From Verrucomicrobiota bacterium (GTDB taxonomy: Bacteria; Verrucomicrobiota; Kiritimatiellia; JAAZAB01), in contig JAHIMN010000070.1 of the NCBI GenBank assembly GCA_018896395.1, positions 1 to 15,464 of the forward strand: a stretch of DNA of 15,464 bases, given 5' to 3'. The notes beneath the pieces are model-generated. The model saw only the letters and a list, made by a program, of their open reading frames with translations. It was not told the DNA's origin and did no database searches. The translations under genes were made by a program, and so were the position numbers. Below are positions 1 to 6,099 of the stretch, piece after piece. Position 1 is the stretch's first letter. Every line of letters begins with the position of its first letter.

Positions 1-591
1 CAGTCCATCACGCACAAGTTCGAGGTGGGCGGGCACCAGGGCTACCTGACCGTGGGCCTTTACGAAGACGGCACGCCGGGGGAATTGTTCATTACCATGG
101 CCAAGGAAGGCAGTACCGTCGGCGGTATTATGGATGCCTTCGGCACTGCCATTTCCATGTGCCTCCAGTACGGCGTTCCGCTCAGCACGCTGATTGAAAA
201 ATTCTGCCACAGCCGCTTCGAGCCGAGCGGCTTTACCAAGAACCCGGAAATTCCCTATGCCAAGTCGCTGGTGGATTATATTTTCCGCTGGCTTGACCTG
301 ACCTTCCCGGATGGCCGAAATCAGACCATGCGGCTTCTGCAACCAAGTCAAGACCTTGCCGAATCCAAGCCGGAGGTTGCACCGGCCATAGCGATGCCAA
401 CCAATGCGGCCGCCACGCCGGCTGAGGTCAACGCGCCCGCGCAATTCAAGGATACCCAGGCTCCGCCAGAGGCTCCGCCGTGGCAAGTGCAGGCCGATGC
501 ACCGCCGTGCGATAAATGCGGCGCCATTACCGTGCGCAACGGCGCCTGTTACCGGTGCTTCAACTGCGGCAATTCCATGGGATGCTCCTGA
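1..591 (+). CDS. nrdJ: Adenosylcobalamin-dependent (class II) ribonucleoside-diphosphate reductase, C-terminal part
   Basis: The reading frame is open from the first base, so the 5' part of the gene lies outside the window and only the last 196 residues are seen. Class II reductase makes deoxyribonucleotides with a B12-derived radical, independent of oxygen. The visible part has the family's TSCPD-type region (KEGSTVGGIMDAFG, LQYGVPLSTL, RFEPSGFT, YAKSLVDYIFRWL, roughly residues 35-110). An Ala/Pro-rich linker follows (about 125-168), then the Cys-rich tail with C170, C173, C183, C186, C189 and C195 ending GNSMGCS. In this family the tail contains redox cysteines that re-reduce the active site, and probably a metal-binding knuckle. 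The gene ends in TGA, 131 bases before pgpA on the same strand. No terminator with a T-run is visible, only the repeat block at 608-705. Identification is firm; the substrate level (diphosphate) is inferred from the large NrdJ type. Confidence 0.93.
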   Translation, partial: QSITHKFEVGGHQGYLTVGLYEDGTPGELFITMAKEGSTVGGIMDAFGTAISMCLQYGVPLSTLIEKFCHSRFEPSGFTKNPEIPYAKSLVDYIFRWLDLTFPDGRNQTMRLLQPSQDLAESKPEVAPAIAMPTNAAATPAEVNAPAQFKDTQAPPEAPPWQVQADAPPCDKCGAITVRNGACYRCFNCGNSMGCS

Positions 592-607
592 AAAAATCGG
601 GGTGTCG

Positions 608-705
608 GGTTCACGGTTCACCGTTCAACGGTTGAACGCAGCAGGCCATAGGCGATAATTGCGGTGCATATTAACCTTAAACCGTGAACTTTGAACCGTT
701 GAACC
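608..705. repeat. Intergenic array of inverted GTTCAACGGTT-type words
   Basis: Short variant words occur in both orientations between nrdJ and pgpA. GTTCACGGTT (609-618) is matched exactly in inverted orientation by AACCGTGAAC (680-689). GTTCAACGGTT (623-633) is matched by AACCGTTGAAC (694-704). Positions 623-637 are also a perfect local inverted repeat, GTTCAAC-G-GTTGAAC. The two word pairs come in the same order on both sides, so they cannot all pair in one nested hairpin. No T-run follows, so this is not a canonical terminator. It is AT-richer than the flanking genes and looks like a genome-typical intergenic repeat. Confidence 0.75.
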
Positions 706-722
706 ACAGAACCTGATCATAT

Positions 723-1256
723 ATGTTCGCGTTACGTTCCATGGAGTTAGCCAAGGCTTCTTTCTGGCGCAAGCCGATCATTCTGCTGGCCACCGGTTTC
801 GGCCTGGGACTTAGTCCGGTGGCGAGCGGCACGGCCGGAACGTTGCTCGGTTTCCCGATCATGCTCGGCCTGGCGCCGCTCTGGGCGCACCCGGCGTTCC
901 GGGCGCATTCCGGAAACGGCGAGCTGATGGCGCAGATGATCGCGGCCTTAGGCTTGCTCCTGCTGGCCATCCCGATTTGCGATGTGGCCGAAAAGCATTT
1001 CGGCCGCAAAGACGATGGGCGCATTGTGGCCGATGAATTCATGACCTTCCCCATCGGCCTGCTGGGATTACCGCTCAGCCCCTGGGTACTCGCCCTGGCT
1101 TTTTTCACCAACCGGGTGTTCGATGTGCTCAAGCCGTTTCCGGCGAAGGGCCTGCAACGCCTGCCCGGCGGCTTAGGCATTGTGGTGGACGATGGCGTGG
1201 CGGCGTTATATAGCTTGCTGGTTAATCACGCGATATATTACCTGGTTCTACGGTAA
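723..1256 (+). CDS. pgpA: Phosphatidylglycerophosphatase A
   Basis: PgpA is a membrane phosphatase that converts phosphatidylglycerophosphate to phosphatidylglycerol, the last step of PG synthesis. The 177-residue protein has the family signatures in order. GLGLSPVASGTAGTL (residues 27-41) stands for the usual SPxAPGTxGSL. KDDGRIVADEF (96-106) carries the conserved D104-E105 pair. NRVFDVLKPFP (130-140) has D134 and K137. GGLGIVVDD (149-157) has the closing acidic pair D156-D157. Hydrophobic segments at about 19-50, 68-88, 113-129 and 158-176 fit a small integral membrane protein, and the length is typical. No clear Shine-Dalgarno precedes ATG 723. An in-frame ATG at 741 (M7) is an equally possible start and would leave the conserved core intact. 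The gene converges with glnE. Confidence 0.92.
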   Translation: MFALRSMELAKASFWRKPIILLATGFGLGLSPVASGTAGTLLGFPIMLGLAPLWAHPAFRAHSGNGELMAQMIAALGLLLLAIPICDVAEKHFGRKDDGRIVADEFMTFPIGLLGLPLSPWVLALAFFTNRVFDVLKPFPAKGLQRLPGGLGIVVDDGVAALYSLLVNHAIYYLVLR

Positions 1257-1271
1257 CTACAGGGGAGGAGC

Positions 1272-1320
1272 CAGAATTCAGAATTCTGTCTTCTGACTAC
1301 TGACTACTGACTTCTGGATT
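1272..1320. repeat. Short-word repeat between convergent pgpA and glnE
   Basis: Positions 1272-1288 are a perfect inverted repeat, CAGAATTC-A-GAATTCTG. It is followed by CTGACTA-type words in tandem (about 1293-1314) ending in a CTTCTGGATTCAG variant. The glnE stop codon (TGA on the minus strand, 1322-1320) lies in this last word. The hairpin could stop transcription from both sides, but no T-run is present. Confidence 0.7.
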
Positions 1321-4300
1321 CAGGCCCCGAGTTTTGGACCCGTCGCGCCCACGAGAAAATACTGGGTGTAGGTTCGGCGCACCCGTTGCTGACAGGTATC
1401 CAGCTCGGTCATCAGGCGATCCGCCGTGCTATCCGGACCCAGGACCCGCCGCGCCAGGGCAGCGCGCGCATCCTCCGATTGCGGAATAGCGTGAATCTGG
1501 CGATCCTCGAAAATCTGCAGGATATGCTCCACGCGGCGCAAAAACGTGTAATCCGCCTGCAACTGGCCGACCACCTCCTCCGGCAGCAGGCCGCACGTTT
1601 TCAAACGCTCCAGCGCGGAGAACGTGTTCCCGTCCAACAGCTCGCCCTGGCGGGGGGCATGAATTAACTGGAGCCCCTGGACCAGGAACTCGATGTCCCG
1701 GATCCCACCCAGCCCGCTCTTCACATCGGTGCTCCCCGTCGCCGCCTTTGACGGCAAGGGGCCACTTGGCGCTTTGCGCCGACGTGGCGGCATTTGGCCG
1801 GGCAAGTCCCGCGTAACACGGGCCAAACTTGCCGCGCTTTTAGCGCGATCCGTCTTCCCGATGGCTGTTTCCCGCAAAGTTTCGATTGCAAGGATGATCG
1901 TTGTGGCCGGCCGCGGCTGCATGAAAATCGGCCGAACATGTTCCAAAAAGGCGGCGCCAAGGGCCGCATTGCCCGCCACGGGACGCGCCTTGAGCAAGGC
2001 CTGGATTTCCCAGAGCGCGGCCTTCTTCGCATAATAATCCGCGAGAGCTGCAACAGTATAGACTAACTGGCCGGAGTGGCCATAGGGCCGCAGGCGGAAA
2101 TCCACCCGGTAGGCGTGCCCTTCCTCCGTGTGCGCGGACAGGTTTTGGCCGACAGACTTCAACACGCTGGCGAACAGCTCCATCGGCTCCCGCCGGCCAC
2201 CGGCTAACGAAGTCCCGGGCAACACATCGGCGCACACTCCCAGCAGATCAATATCGGAACTATAATTCAACTCTCCGCCGCCCAATTTGCCGAAGGCCAG
2301 AATGCAAAAACTGTGCTCCCATGGTTGCCGTTCCTGGATACGGCCGGCGCCGACGCTTTCCCAGGCCCATTCCAGGGCAAGCCGGATGGAAGCTTCCGCC
2401 AGGGCCGATAGTGAGGCGGTAATGTCCTGGATGGGCGCATGCAGGCAGATATCGCGCGTGCCGATGCGTAAAATCTCCCTGCGCCGGAAGCGCCGCAGGC
2501 CGTTGGGCTGGTCCGCGCGCGTACACCCGGACACAAACGCGCGCAAATCGGCTTCGATTACATCGCGTGGGCGCGCGGCGTGCAGAATTGTGGAATTGGT
2601 GACCCAGTCGAAAAAATCCGGATTGCGAATGAGTGTATCGGCCAGGAACTGGCTGGCCGAAAAAATGCCCATGAGAATTTCCAGCCGACGCGGCTGGGAC
2701 AAAAGCAACTGAAAATGGGCGGCGGCATCCGGCAAGGACCGCGCGAAGCGCTCCCAGTTGTTTAGCGCCATGTCCGGATCGGCGACCCGCCGCAGGAAAT
2801 CACAGGCCAACACGGCCAGGCGGGCAAATAATTCCTGCTGGGTGGCCTGCCCGCAGTCGCTACCGCTCCAGCGTTGCAGGCGGGCGGCGCCGGCCAGCTT
2901 GCGCAGATTTACGTTAGCCCGCTCCGTGTCCCGGAATCCCGCCTTGATCAGGATGTGATTCCGCAGGTCCGGTGGTACCGTCCCGGAGAGCACGAGATCG
3001 GCCACATTGCCGACGGCTTGCCCCGGCATGGAATCGCGGCCGAAATGGTGTTCCATGAATGCGCGCACGACGGCCGTGTGGGTTTCAAAGTCCATGCGCA
3101 ATTGCTGTTCCGGCTTCAGTTCGCCGCCGCGCTGGTAGCCCATGCGCCGGGCCAGGTGCGCGAATTCGTCCGATCCTTCCGGCGGCAGGAATAAATCGCG
3201 GGCTGAGCCGCGCAACATGCGCAGACCGTTGATGAGCTGGCGTAAAAAGTAATACGCCGCCGCGAGCCGCCGGCTTTCGTCCGGGGTCAGTACGCCCAAC
3301 TCCGCGAGCGCGTCCAGGGCTTCGTGAATGCGCGGGGTCCGCAGCCGGGGTGATTGGCCGCCATGCATGACCTGCAGGATCTGGACATCGTATTCCAAGT
3401 CCACCAGGGCGCCGGGACTGAATTTGGCGTTATAGCGTTCGGGGGCGGCTTTTTCCGAGAGCTGGCGGGCGCGCAAGTCACGCAGGTCATGGATATTCAC
3501 GTGGCGGATGGAATATACAAACTCATCCCGCAGGCGCTCGACCTGTGCGCCGAGGGCGGGATCCCCGCCGACGGTGCGCAGGCGCGTGAGGGCCAGGCGC
3601 TCATAGGCATGGGCCGGGCCGCCCGCTCCGTAGTAGCGGCAGAAACTTTCCAGACTGCATGCCATGGGGCCGCCGGCGCCGTAGGGTCGCAGACGCGTAT
3701 CCACGTGAAAAATGCCTTCACGCTTGGCCTTGATCACCTCCGCCAGCAGACGCACGAATTGGTCGAAATATTCGGCGTTTTCAACGACCTCCGGCCCGTC
3801 CGTGTGCCCGCTGTCGCTATAAACGAACAACACCTCGATATCCGAGGCATAGCCCATGGCAACCCCGCCGAATTTGCCCAGGCCGCAAAGGGTCCAGCAG
3901 GCCTCCATCCCGGCCACGGTACGCGGAATTCCAAACCGCGCCTGCAGATTGCGCTGCACAATGTCGGCGGCGGCACGGATTACCAGCTCCGCCAGGCTGG
4001 TCAGCGCTTCCGCAAATGCGCGCGTCCCGACCGTCCCGACCTCGCCGAGAATCGGGAGGACGGCCGGATTCAGAATATGGTCCAGGTCAATAAGAAAGAG
4101 TTCCCGATCCTTAAAGGCATTCAGCCGCCGGCCTTGTTCCTCGAACCGGGATTCGCCGTGCAAGCGCTCCTGCAAATCCGCTTCCTGTTCCGCTGCCGTG
4201 CGGGCAAAGTGATGGCCAACCACGTGCGGCTGGAGCATCGGCAGGAGCGACTCGTACTGCAGGCGGACAAAATCCTCCCACACAAAATCGCTGGTGCCCA

Positions 4301-5318
4301 GCAGGCGTGCCAGGTCCTGCAGGGTGCGGGGATTGGAGAACATCTCGACCCACTGCCCCCGCTCCGGCAGTTTAAGCACCGCATCTACCATCTGCTCGAA
4401 CCGGCACAACGCCGCATAGGGATCAGGCGCGTGGCAGACAAAATAAGTGAATTGCTTGGTCAGCAGGACCGCCAGCCGAATGCGGTCCAAGCTCGCGCTT
4501 CCCTCCGTTAACGCGTGCCCGCCCCCATCGAGCACGTCCATTTCATCCTCGACCCGGCCTTCCACGGTACGGATGCGGACGCGCTCTATGGAAACACCCT
4601 GTAGTGCGAGGGCCGTGCTCAGGGCATACAGAAAAGCCGGCGTATCTTGGGCCGTTACGCGCAAACGGGTATAGCCTGCGCGGGTGTCAATCTCCATGCT
4701 GACCGGGTAGAGGACGGACAGATTAGCCAGGTCGAGCTCCGCTAATCGGCTGGCCACCAGTTCATTGACCTTGTGACGGGCCTCGGTCTGGCCCTCCGCG
4801 TTCCGGGCGCACCCGGCGTTTCGGGCTTCCAGCAGACCGATGACCTCTTCCAGACGCTTGACAAACTCGCAGCGCCAGTCTGCGGGAGCCAGGTCATGCC
4901 GGATGACACCGGAAAAACGGTCAATGATTTTTCGCCGCTTCAGGAGAACTTCGTCATTGGATTCGCTCCGGCGGCGGCGTTGCGCGGCCGCTTTCGCTTT
5001 CGCATGGGCATAGGTAAATACGTCGCCGGAAAGGATATCGAAGCCCATGGCAGAGAGCACGCCGGTAATTAACGAAAACTCGGCGGGATAATCGAAAGCC
5101 AGGACTGTGCAAGCGGTTTGGCCTTCCGGACCCGACTCGAAAATGACCGCCGCCGGGTGTTCTGGCCGGAGCTGTTCCAGGGCGCGCAGGTGGGCATGCA
5201 TCTGCGGCAGGTTGAACACGGCAAAATAGTTTTCATCCAGCCGCGCCAGGTATTCGTTGAGCGAGGGTTCCGGAATATCGGGACATTGCGCGCGTAAATC
5301 TGCGAGGGTCGGTTTCAT
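1320..5318 (-). CDS. glnE: Glutamine synthetase adenylyltransferase/adenylyl-removing enzyme with GlnD-like ACT N-terminus
   Basis: GlnE adds AMP to, and removes it from, glutamine synthetase to tune nitrogen assimilation. The protein has 1332 residues against about 946 in E. coli. Residues about 56-104 and 205-265 resemble the tandem ACT module of GlnD: DYPAEFSLITGVLSAMGFDI, and EIDTRAGYTRLRVTAQDTPAF followed by YALSTALALQGVSIERVRIR. Two nucleotidyltransferase halves follow. The first has GLGKFGGVAMGYASDIEVLF (D493, E495) and DTRLRP (D540). The second has AFGKLGGGELNYSSDIDLL (D1022, D1024) and DFRLRP (D1073). Each is followed by its helical partner (ALVDLEYDVQ; GGIRDIEFLVQ). The linker has the family's LRRFRRREILRI. 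The first half has D-x-E instead of D-x-D, so its activity may be altered. About 35 extra residues near 1155-1193 are encoded by palindromic DNA. The start is ATG at 5318, directly preceded by a 17-base inverted repeat and no clear Shine-Dalgarno. Family assignment is secure; the ACT role is inferred from GlnD. Confidence 0.9.
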   Translation of the reverse strand: MKPTLADLRAQCPDIPEPSLNEYLARLDENYFAVFNLPQMHAHLRALEQLRPEHPAAVIFESGPEGQTACTVLAFDYPAEFSLITGVLSAMGFDILSGDVFTYAHAKAKAAAQRRRRSESNDEVLLKRRKIIDRFSGVIRHDLAPADWRCEFVKRLEEVIGLLEARNAGCARNAEGQTEARHKVNELVASRLAELDLANLSVLYPVSMEIDTRAGYTRLRVTAQDTPAFLYALSTALALQGVSIERVRIRTVEGRVEDEMDVLDGGGHALTEGSASLDRIRLAVLLTKQFTYFVCHAPDPYAALCRFEQMVDAVLKLPERGQWVEMFSNPRTLQDLARLLGTSDFVWEDFVRLQYESLLPMLQPHVVGHHFARTAAEQEADLQERLHGESRFEEQGRRLNAFKDRELFLIDLDHILNPAVLPILGEVGTVGTRAFAEALTSLAELVIRAAADIVQRNLQARFGIPRTVAGMEACWTLCGLGKFGGVAMGYASDIEVLFVYSDSGHTDGPEVVENAEYFDQFVRLLAEVIKAKREGIFHVDTRLRPYGAGGPMACSLESFCRYYGAGGPAHAYERLALTRLRTVGGDPALGAQVERLRDEFVYSIRHVNIHDLRDLRARQLSEKAAPERYNAKFSPGALVDLEYDVQILQVMHGGQSPRLRTPRIHEALDALAELGVLTPDESRRLAAAYYFLRQLINGLRMLRGSARDLFLPPEGSDEFAHLARRMGYQRGGELKPEQQLRMDFETHTAVVRAFMEHHFGRDSMPGQAVGNVADLVLSGTVPPDLRNHILIKAGFRDTERANVNLRKLAGAARLQRWSGSDCGQATQQELFARLAVLACDFLRRVADPDMALNNWERFARSLPDAAAHFQLLLSQPRRLEILMGIFSASQFLADTLIRNPDFFDWVTNSTILHAARPRDVIEADLRAFVSGCTRADQPNGLRRFRRREILRIGTRDICLHAPIQDITASLSALAEASIRLALEWAWESVGAGRIQERQPWEHSFCILAFGKLGGGELNYSSDIDLLGVCADVLPGTSLAGGRREPMELFASVLKSVGQNLSAHTEEGHAYRVDFRLRPYGHSGQLVYTVAALADYYAKKAALWEIQALLKARPVAGNAALGAAFLEHVRPIFMQPRPATTIILAIETLRETAIGKTDRAKSAASLARVTRDLPGQMPPRRRKAPSGPLPSKAATGSTDVKSGLGGIRDIEFLVQGLQLIHAPRQGELLDGNTFSALERLKTCGLLPEEVVGQLQADYTFLRRVEHILQIFEDRQIHAIPQSEDARAALARRVLGPDSTADRLMTELDTCQQRVRRTYTQYFLVGATGPKLGA
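1768..1847. repeat. Palindrome-rich insertion inside glnE
   Basis: Three inverted repeats lie in a row within the coding sequence. GGCGC-TTT-GCGCC is at 1768-1780. A nested hairpin has GGCAAGT (1801-1807) pairing with ACTTGCC (1827-1833) and CCCG (1808-1811) with CGGG (1819-1822). CGCGC-TTTTA-GCGCG is at 1833-1847. On the minus strand the segment encodes a basic and Ser/Ala/Pro-rich stretch (RAKSAASLARV, PPRRRKAPSGPLPSKAA) between the helix LRETAIGKT and the conserved VKSGLGGIRDIEF. Other GlnE proteins have only a short loop at this place. Confidence 0.6.
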
Positions 5319-5326
5319 GATTTGTA

Positions 5327-5343
5327 AGCGTTCACAGAACGCT
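5327..5343 (-). promoter_or_regulatory. Perfect inverted repeat just upstream of the glnE start
   Basis: AGCGTTC-ACA-GAACGCT forms a 7-base-pair stem with a 3-base loop, 8 bases upstream of the glnE ATG on the minus strand. It occupies the place where a Shine-Dalgarno would be expected and none is seen. It could be an operator or an RNA hairpin limiting translation; the sequence does not decide between them. Confidence 0.4.
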
Positions 5344-5423
5344 GAAATTGGAAACTGGAAATTGGCGCCGAATCGGAATCTTTCTTTCCTAATTTCTAAT
5401 TTCGGGTTTCTAATTCCAAATTT
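5344..5423. repeat. AT-rich inverted short-word repeat upstream of glnE
   Basis: The left block (5344-5365) is built of GAAATTGG and GAAACTGG words. The right block (5388-5423) contains CTAATTTCTAATTTC and TTTCTAATTCCAAATTT, which are degenerate inverted versions of the same words. It is much more AT-rich than the genes on either side. It resembles in style, though not in sequence, the repeats at 608-705 and 1272-1320. A glnE promoter may lie within it, but no clear -35/-10 pair can be picked. Confidence 0.6.
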
Positions 5424-5428
5424 ACCGC

Positions 5429-5456
5429 CAGAGGCGGGTCTGCCTAAGGCATGATC
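5429..5456. repeat. CCGCC-AGAGGCGG / GATCCGCC palindromic repeat, copy 1
   Basis: CGCCAGAGGCG is followed by TCTGCCTAAGGCATGATCCG, a run of short GC-rich palindromes. The same vocabulary (CCTTAGGC, GATCCGCC) returns at 5890-5918 and, more weakly, near 5775-5785 (CGCCTTAGGCG). Two copies around the same intergenic region point to a small repeat family. Confidence 0.45.
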
Positions 5457-5811
5457 CGCCGCCGCGGATCGGCCTGTGGCACGCCAAGCCGCGAACGGTT
5501 ACCTTGCATTTATAACCGGTTTTGCCCATTCTGTCCAGCCGACCGTTTATATCTTTCTGCACTTGTTGCTTGCCCGTCCCTGATCCTCGTCTAACGTTTG
5601 GCGGATTCCGGAAAAAGTGATGCGGGCGACAGTCGAAAACTGCCCCAACGCGGTCGCAACGCGCCACCCGCCCTCCAAGTGCCGGAAAATAACGGGAAAC
5701 TTGGGGAATTTGCATGCCGCCCTGCCCTCGCACAGCGGCTTGTTGTCACCTCGCCGCCGCACTGGTGCGCTCGACGCGCCTTAGGCGAGGATTTGGGATC
5801 CGTTAGTCCTC
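5457..5811. other. Gene-free intergenic stretch with one possible RNA hairpin
   Basis: No convincing gene was found here. Open frames on both strands exist but run through repeats, have no Shine-Dalgarno and resemble no known family. The only structured element seen is at 5675-5704, with arms CCAAGT/ACTTGG enclosing CCG/CGG around an A-rich loop. It has no T-run after it and no recognised RNA family. Confidence 0.5.
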
Positions 5812-5840
5812 TTGACATCATTTGTAAATGTGCCTACGCT
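5812..5840 (+). promoter_or_regulatory. Sigma-70-type promoter candidate upstream of the 6100 gene
   Basis: TTGACA (5812-5817) is separated by exactly 17 bases from TACGCT (5835-5840). The -35 is a perfect consensus; the -10 keeps the first TA and the last T. The spacer holds an inverted CATTT-GT-AAATG (5819-5830), which could be a repressor site. Transcription would start near 5847, leaving a leader of about 250 bases before ATG 6100 that includes the MITE fragment and the palindrome at 5965-5991. Confidence 0.5.
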
Positions 5841-5889
5841 TTTCTCCCGTCACGTGTCTGTATGTCATGTGTCGCTCCTCGTGTTTGTT

Positions 5890-5918
5890 CAGCCTTAGGC
5901 GGATCCGCCTATGGAGGG
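5890..5918. repeat. CCTTAGGCGGATCCGCC palindromic repeat, copy 2
   Basis: TAGGCGGATCCGCCTA at 5896-5911 is a perfect 16-base palindrome inside CCTTAGGC...ATGGAGG. It shares GATCCGCC and CCTTAGGC-like words with the copy at 5429-5456. It lies directly upstream of the MITE fragment. Confidence 0.5.
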
Positions 5919-5920
5919 CG

Positions 5921-5966
5921 CTCTGCTCTGAATGACCGAAGAAGCAGTTTTTCAACAGCCACTCAA
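5921..5966 (-). mobile_element. Truncated copy of the MITE-like element, inverted relative to 8638-8797
   Basis: These 46 bases match the reverse complement of 8644-8689 with a single difference (T at 5924 for C). The match covers most of the terminal inverted repeat (TTTTTCAACAGCCACTCAA) and the adjoining GAATGACC part of the inner arm. The outermost bases of the repeat end and the remainder of the element are missing. The element end faces the gene at 6100, mirror-wise to the right copy. Confidence 0.8.
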
Positions 5967-5991
5967 TATTACACCGATTCGGTGCAATATT
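5965..5991. promoter_or_regulatory. Operator-like palindrome in the leader of the 6100 gene
   Basis: AATATT-A-CACCG and CGGTG-C-AATATT are inverted around a 3-base centre ATT, with one mismatched pair (A5971/C5985). The symmetry and size fit a binding site for a dimeric regulator. As RNA it would form an 11-base-pair hairpin with one mismatch. It abuts the MITE fragment and is followed by TCAGGTAATAAAAAAG, which has an A-run rather than a T-run, so a rightward terminator is unlikely. On the opposite strand the T-run precedes the stem. Confidence 0.4.
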
Positions 5992-6087
5992 CAGGTAATA
6001 AAAAAGTCGTCTCTCGCCTCAGCGGAGCCTGGAGCCTCTGGCGTAGCCTGGGCCGGATGGCCTAAATAGATACGTCTTTTCACAACG

Positions 6088-6094
6088 AAAGGAG
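6088..6094 (+). promoter_or_regulatory. Shine-Dalgarno of the 6100 gene
   Basis: AAAGGAG lies 5 bases before ATG 6100 and fixes this start. No competing in-frame start with a ribosome binding site is seen. Confidence 0.75.
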
Positions 6095-6099
6095 CGCTC

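Noticed and set aside
608..705. CRISPR array or tRNA-like structure
   Set aside because: The repeated words are too short, variable in orientation and without regular spacers. No cloverleaf can be drawn.
3354..4511. Long open frame (385 codons) on the plus strand inside glnE
   Set aside because: It is antisense to a clearly conserved gene, has no family resemblance and reflects GC-rich codon use on the opposite strand.
5547..5762. Minus-strand 71-codon frame with a protein-like stretch (GGWRVATALGQFSTVARI)
   Set aside because: It looked briefly like a gene remnant, but I recognise no family, see no ribosome binding site, and overlapping frames are equally open.
5965..5991. Rho-independent terminator
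   Set aside because: The stem is AT-rich at its base and is followed by an A-run rather than a T-run in the direction of the downstream gene.
5598..6065. 155-codon plus-strand frame in the intergenic region
   Set aside because: It crosses the promoter candidate, the palindromic repeat, the MITE fragment and the operator-like site, and has no Shine-Dalgarno. Part of its translation reappears from the right MITE copy, showing that it is repeat-derived.
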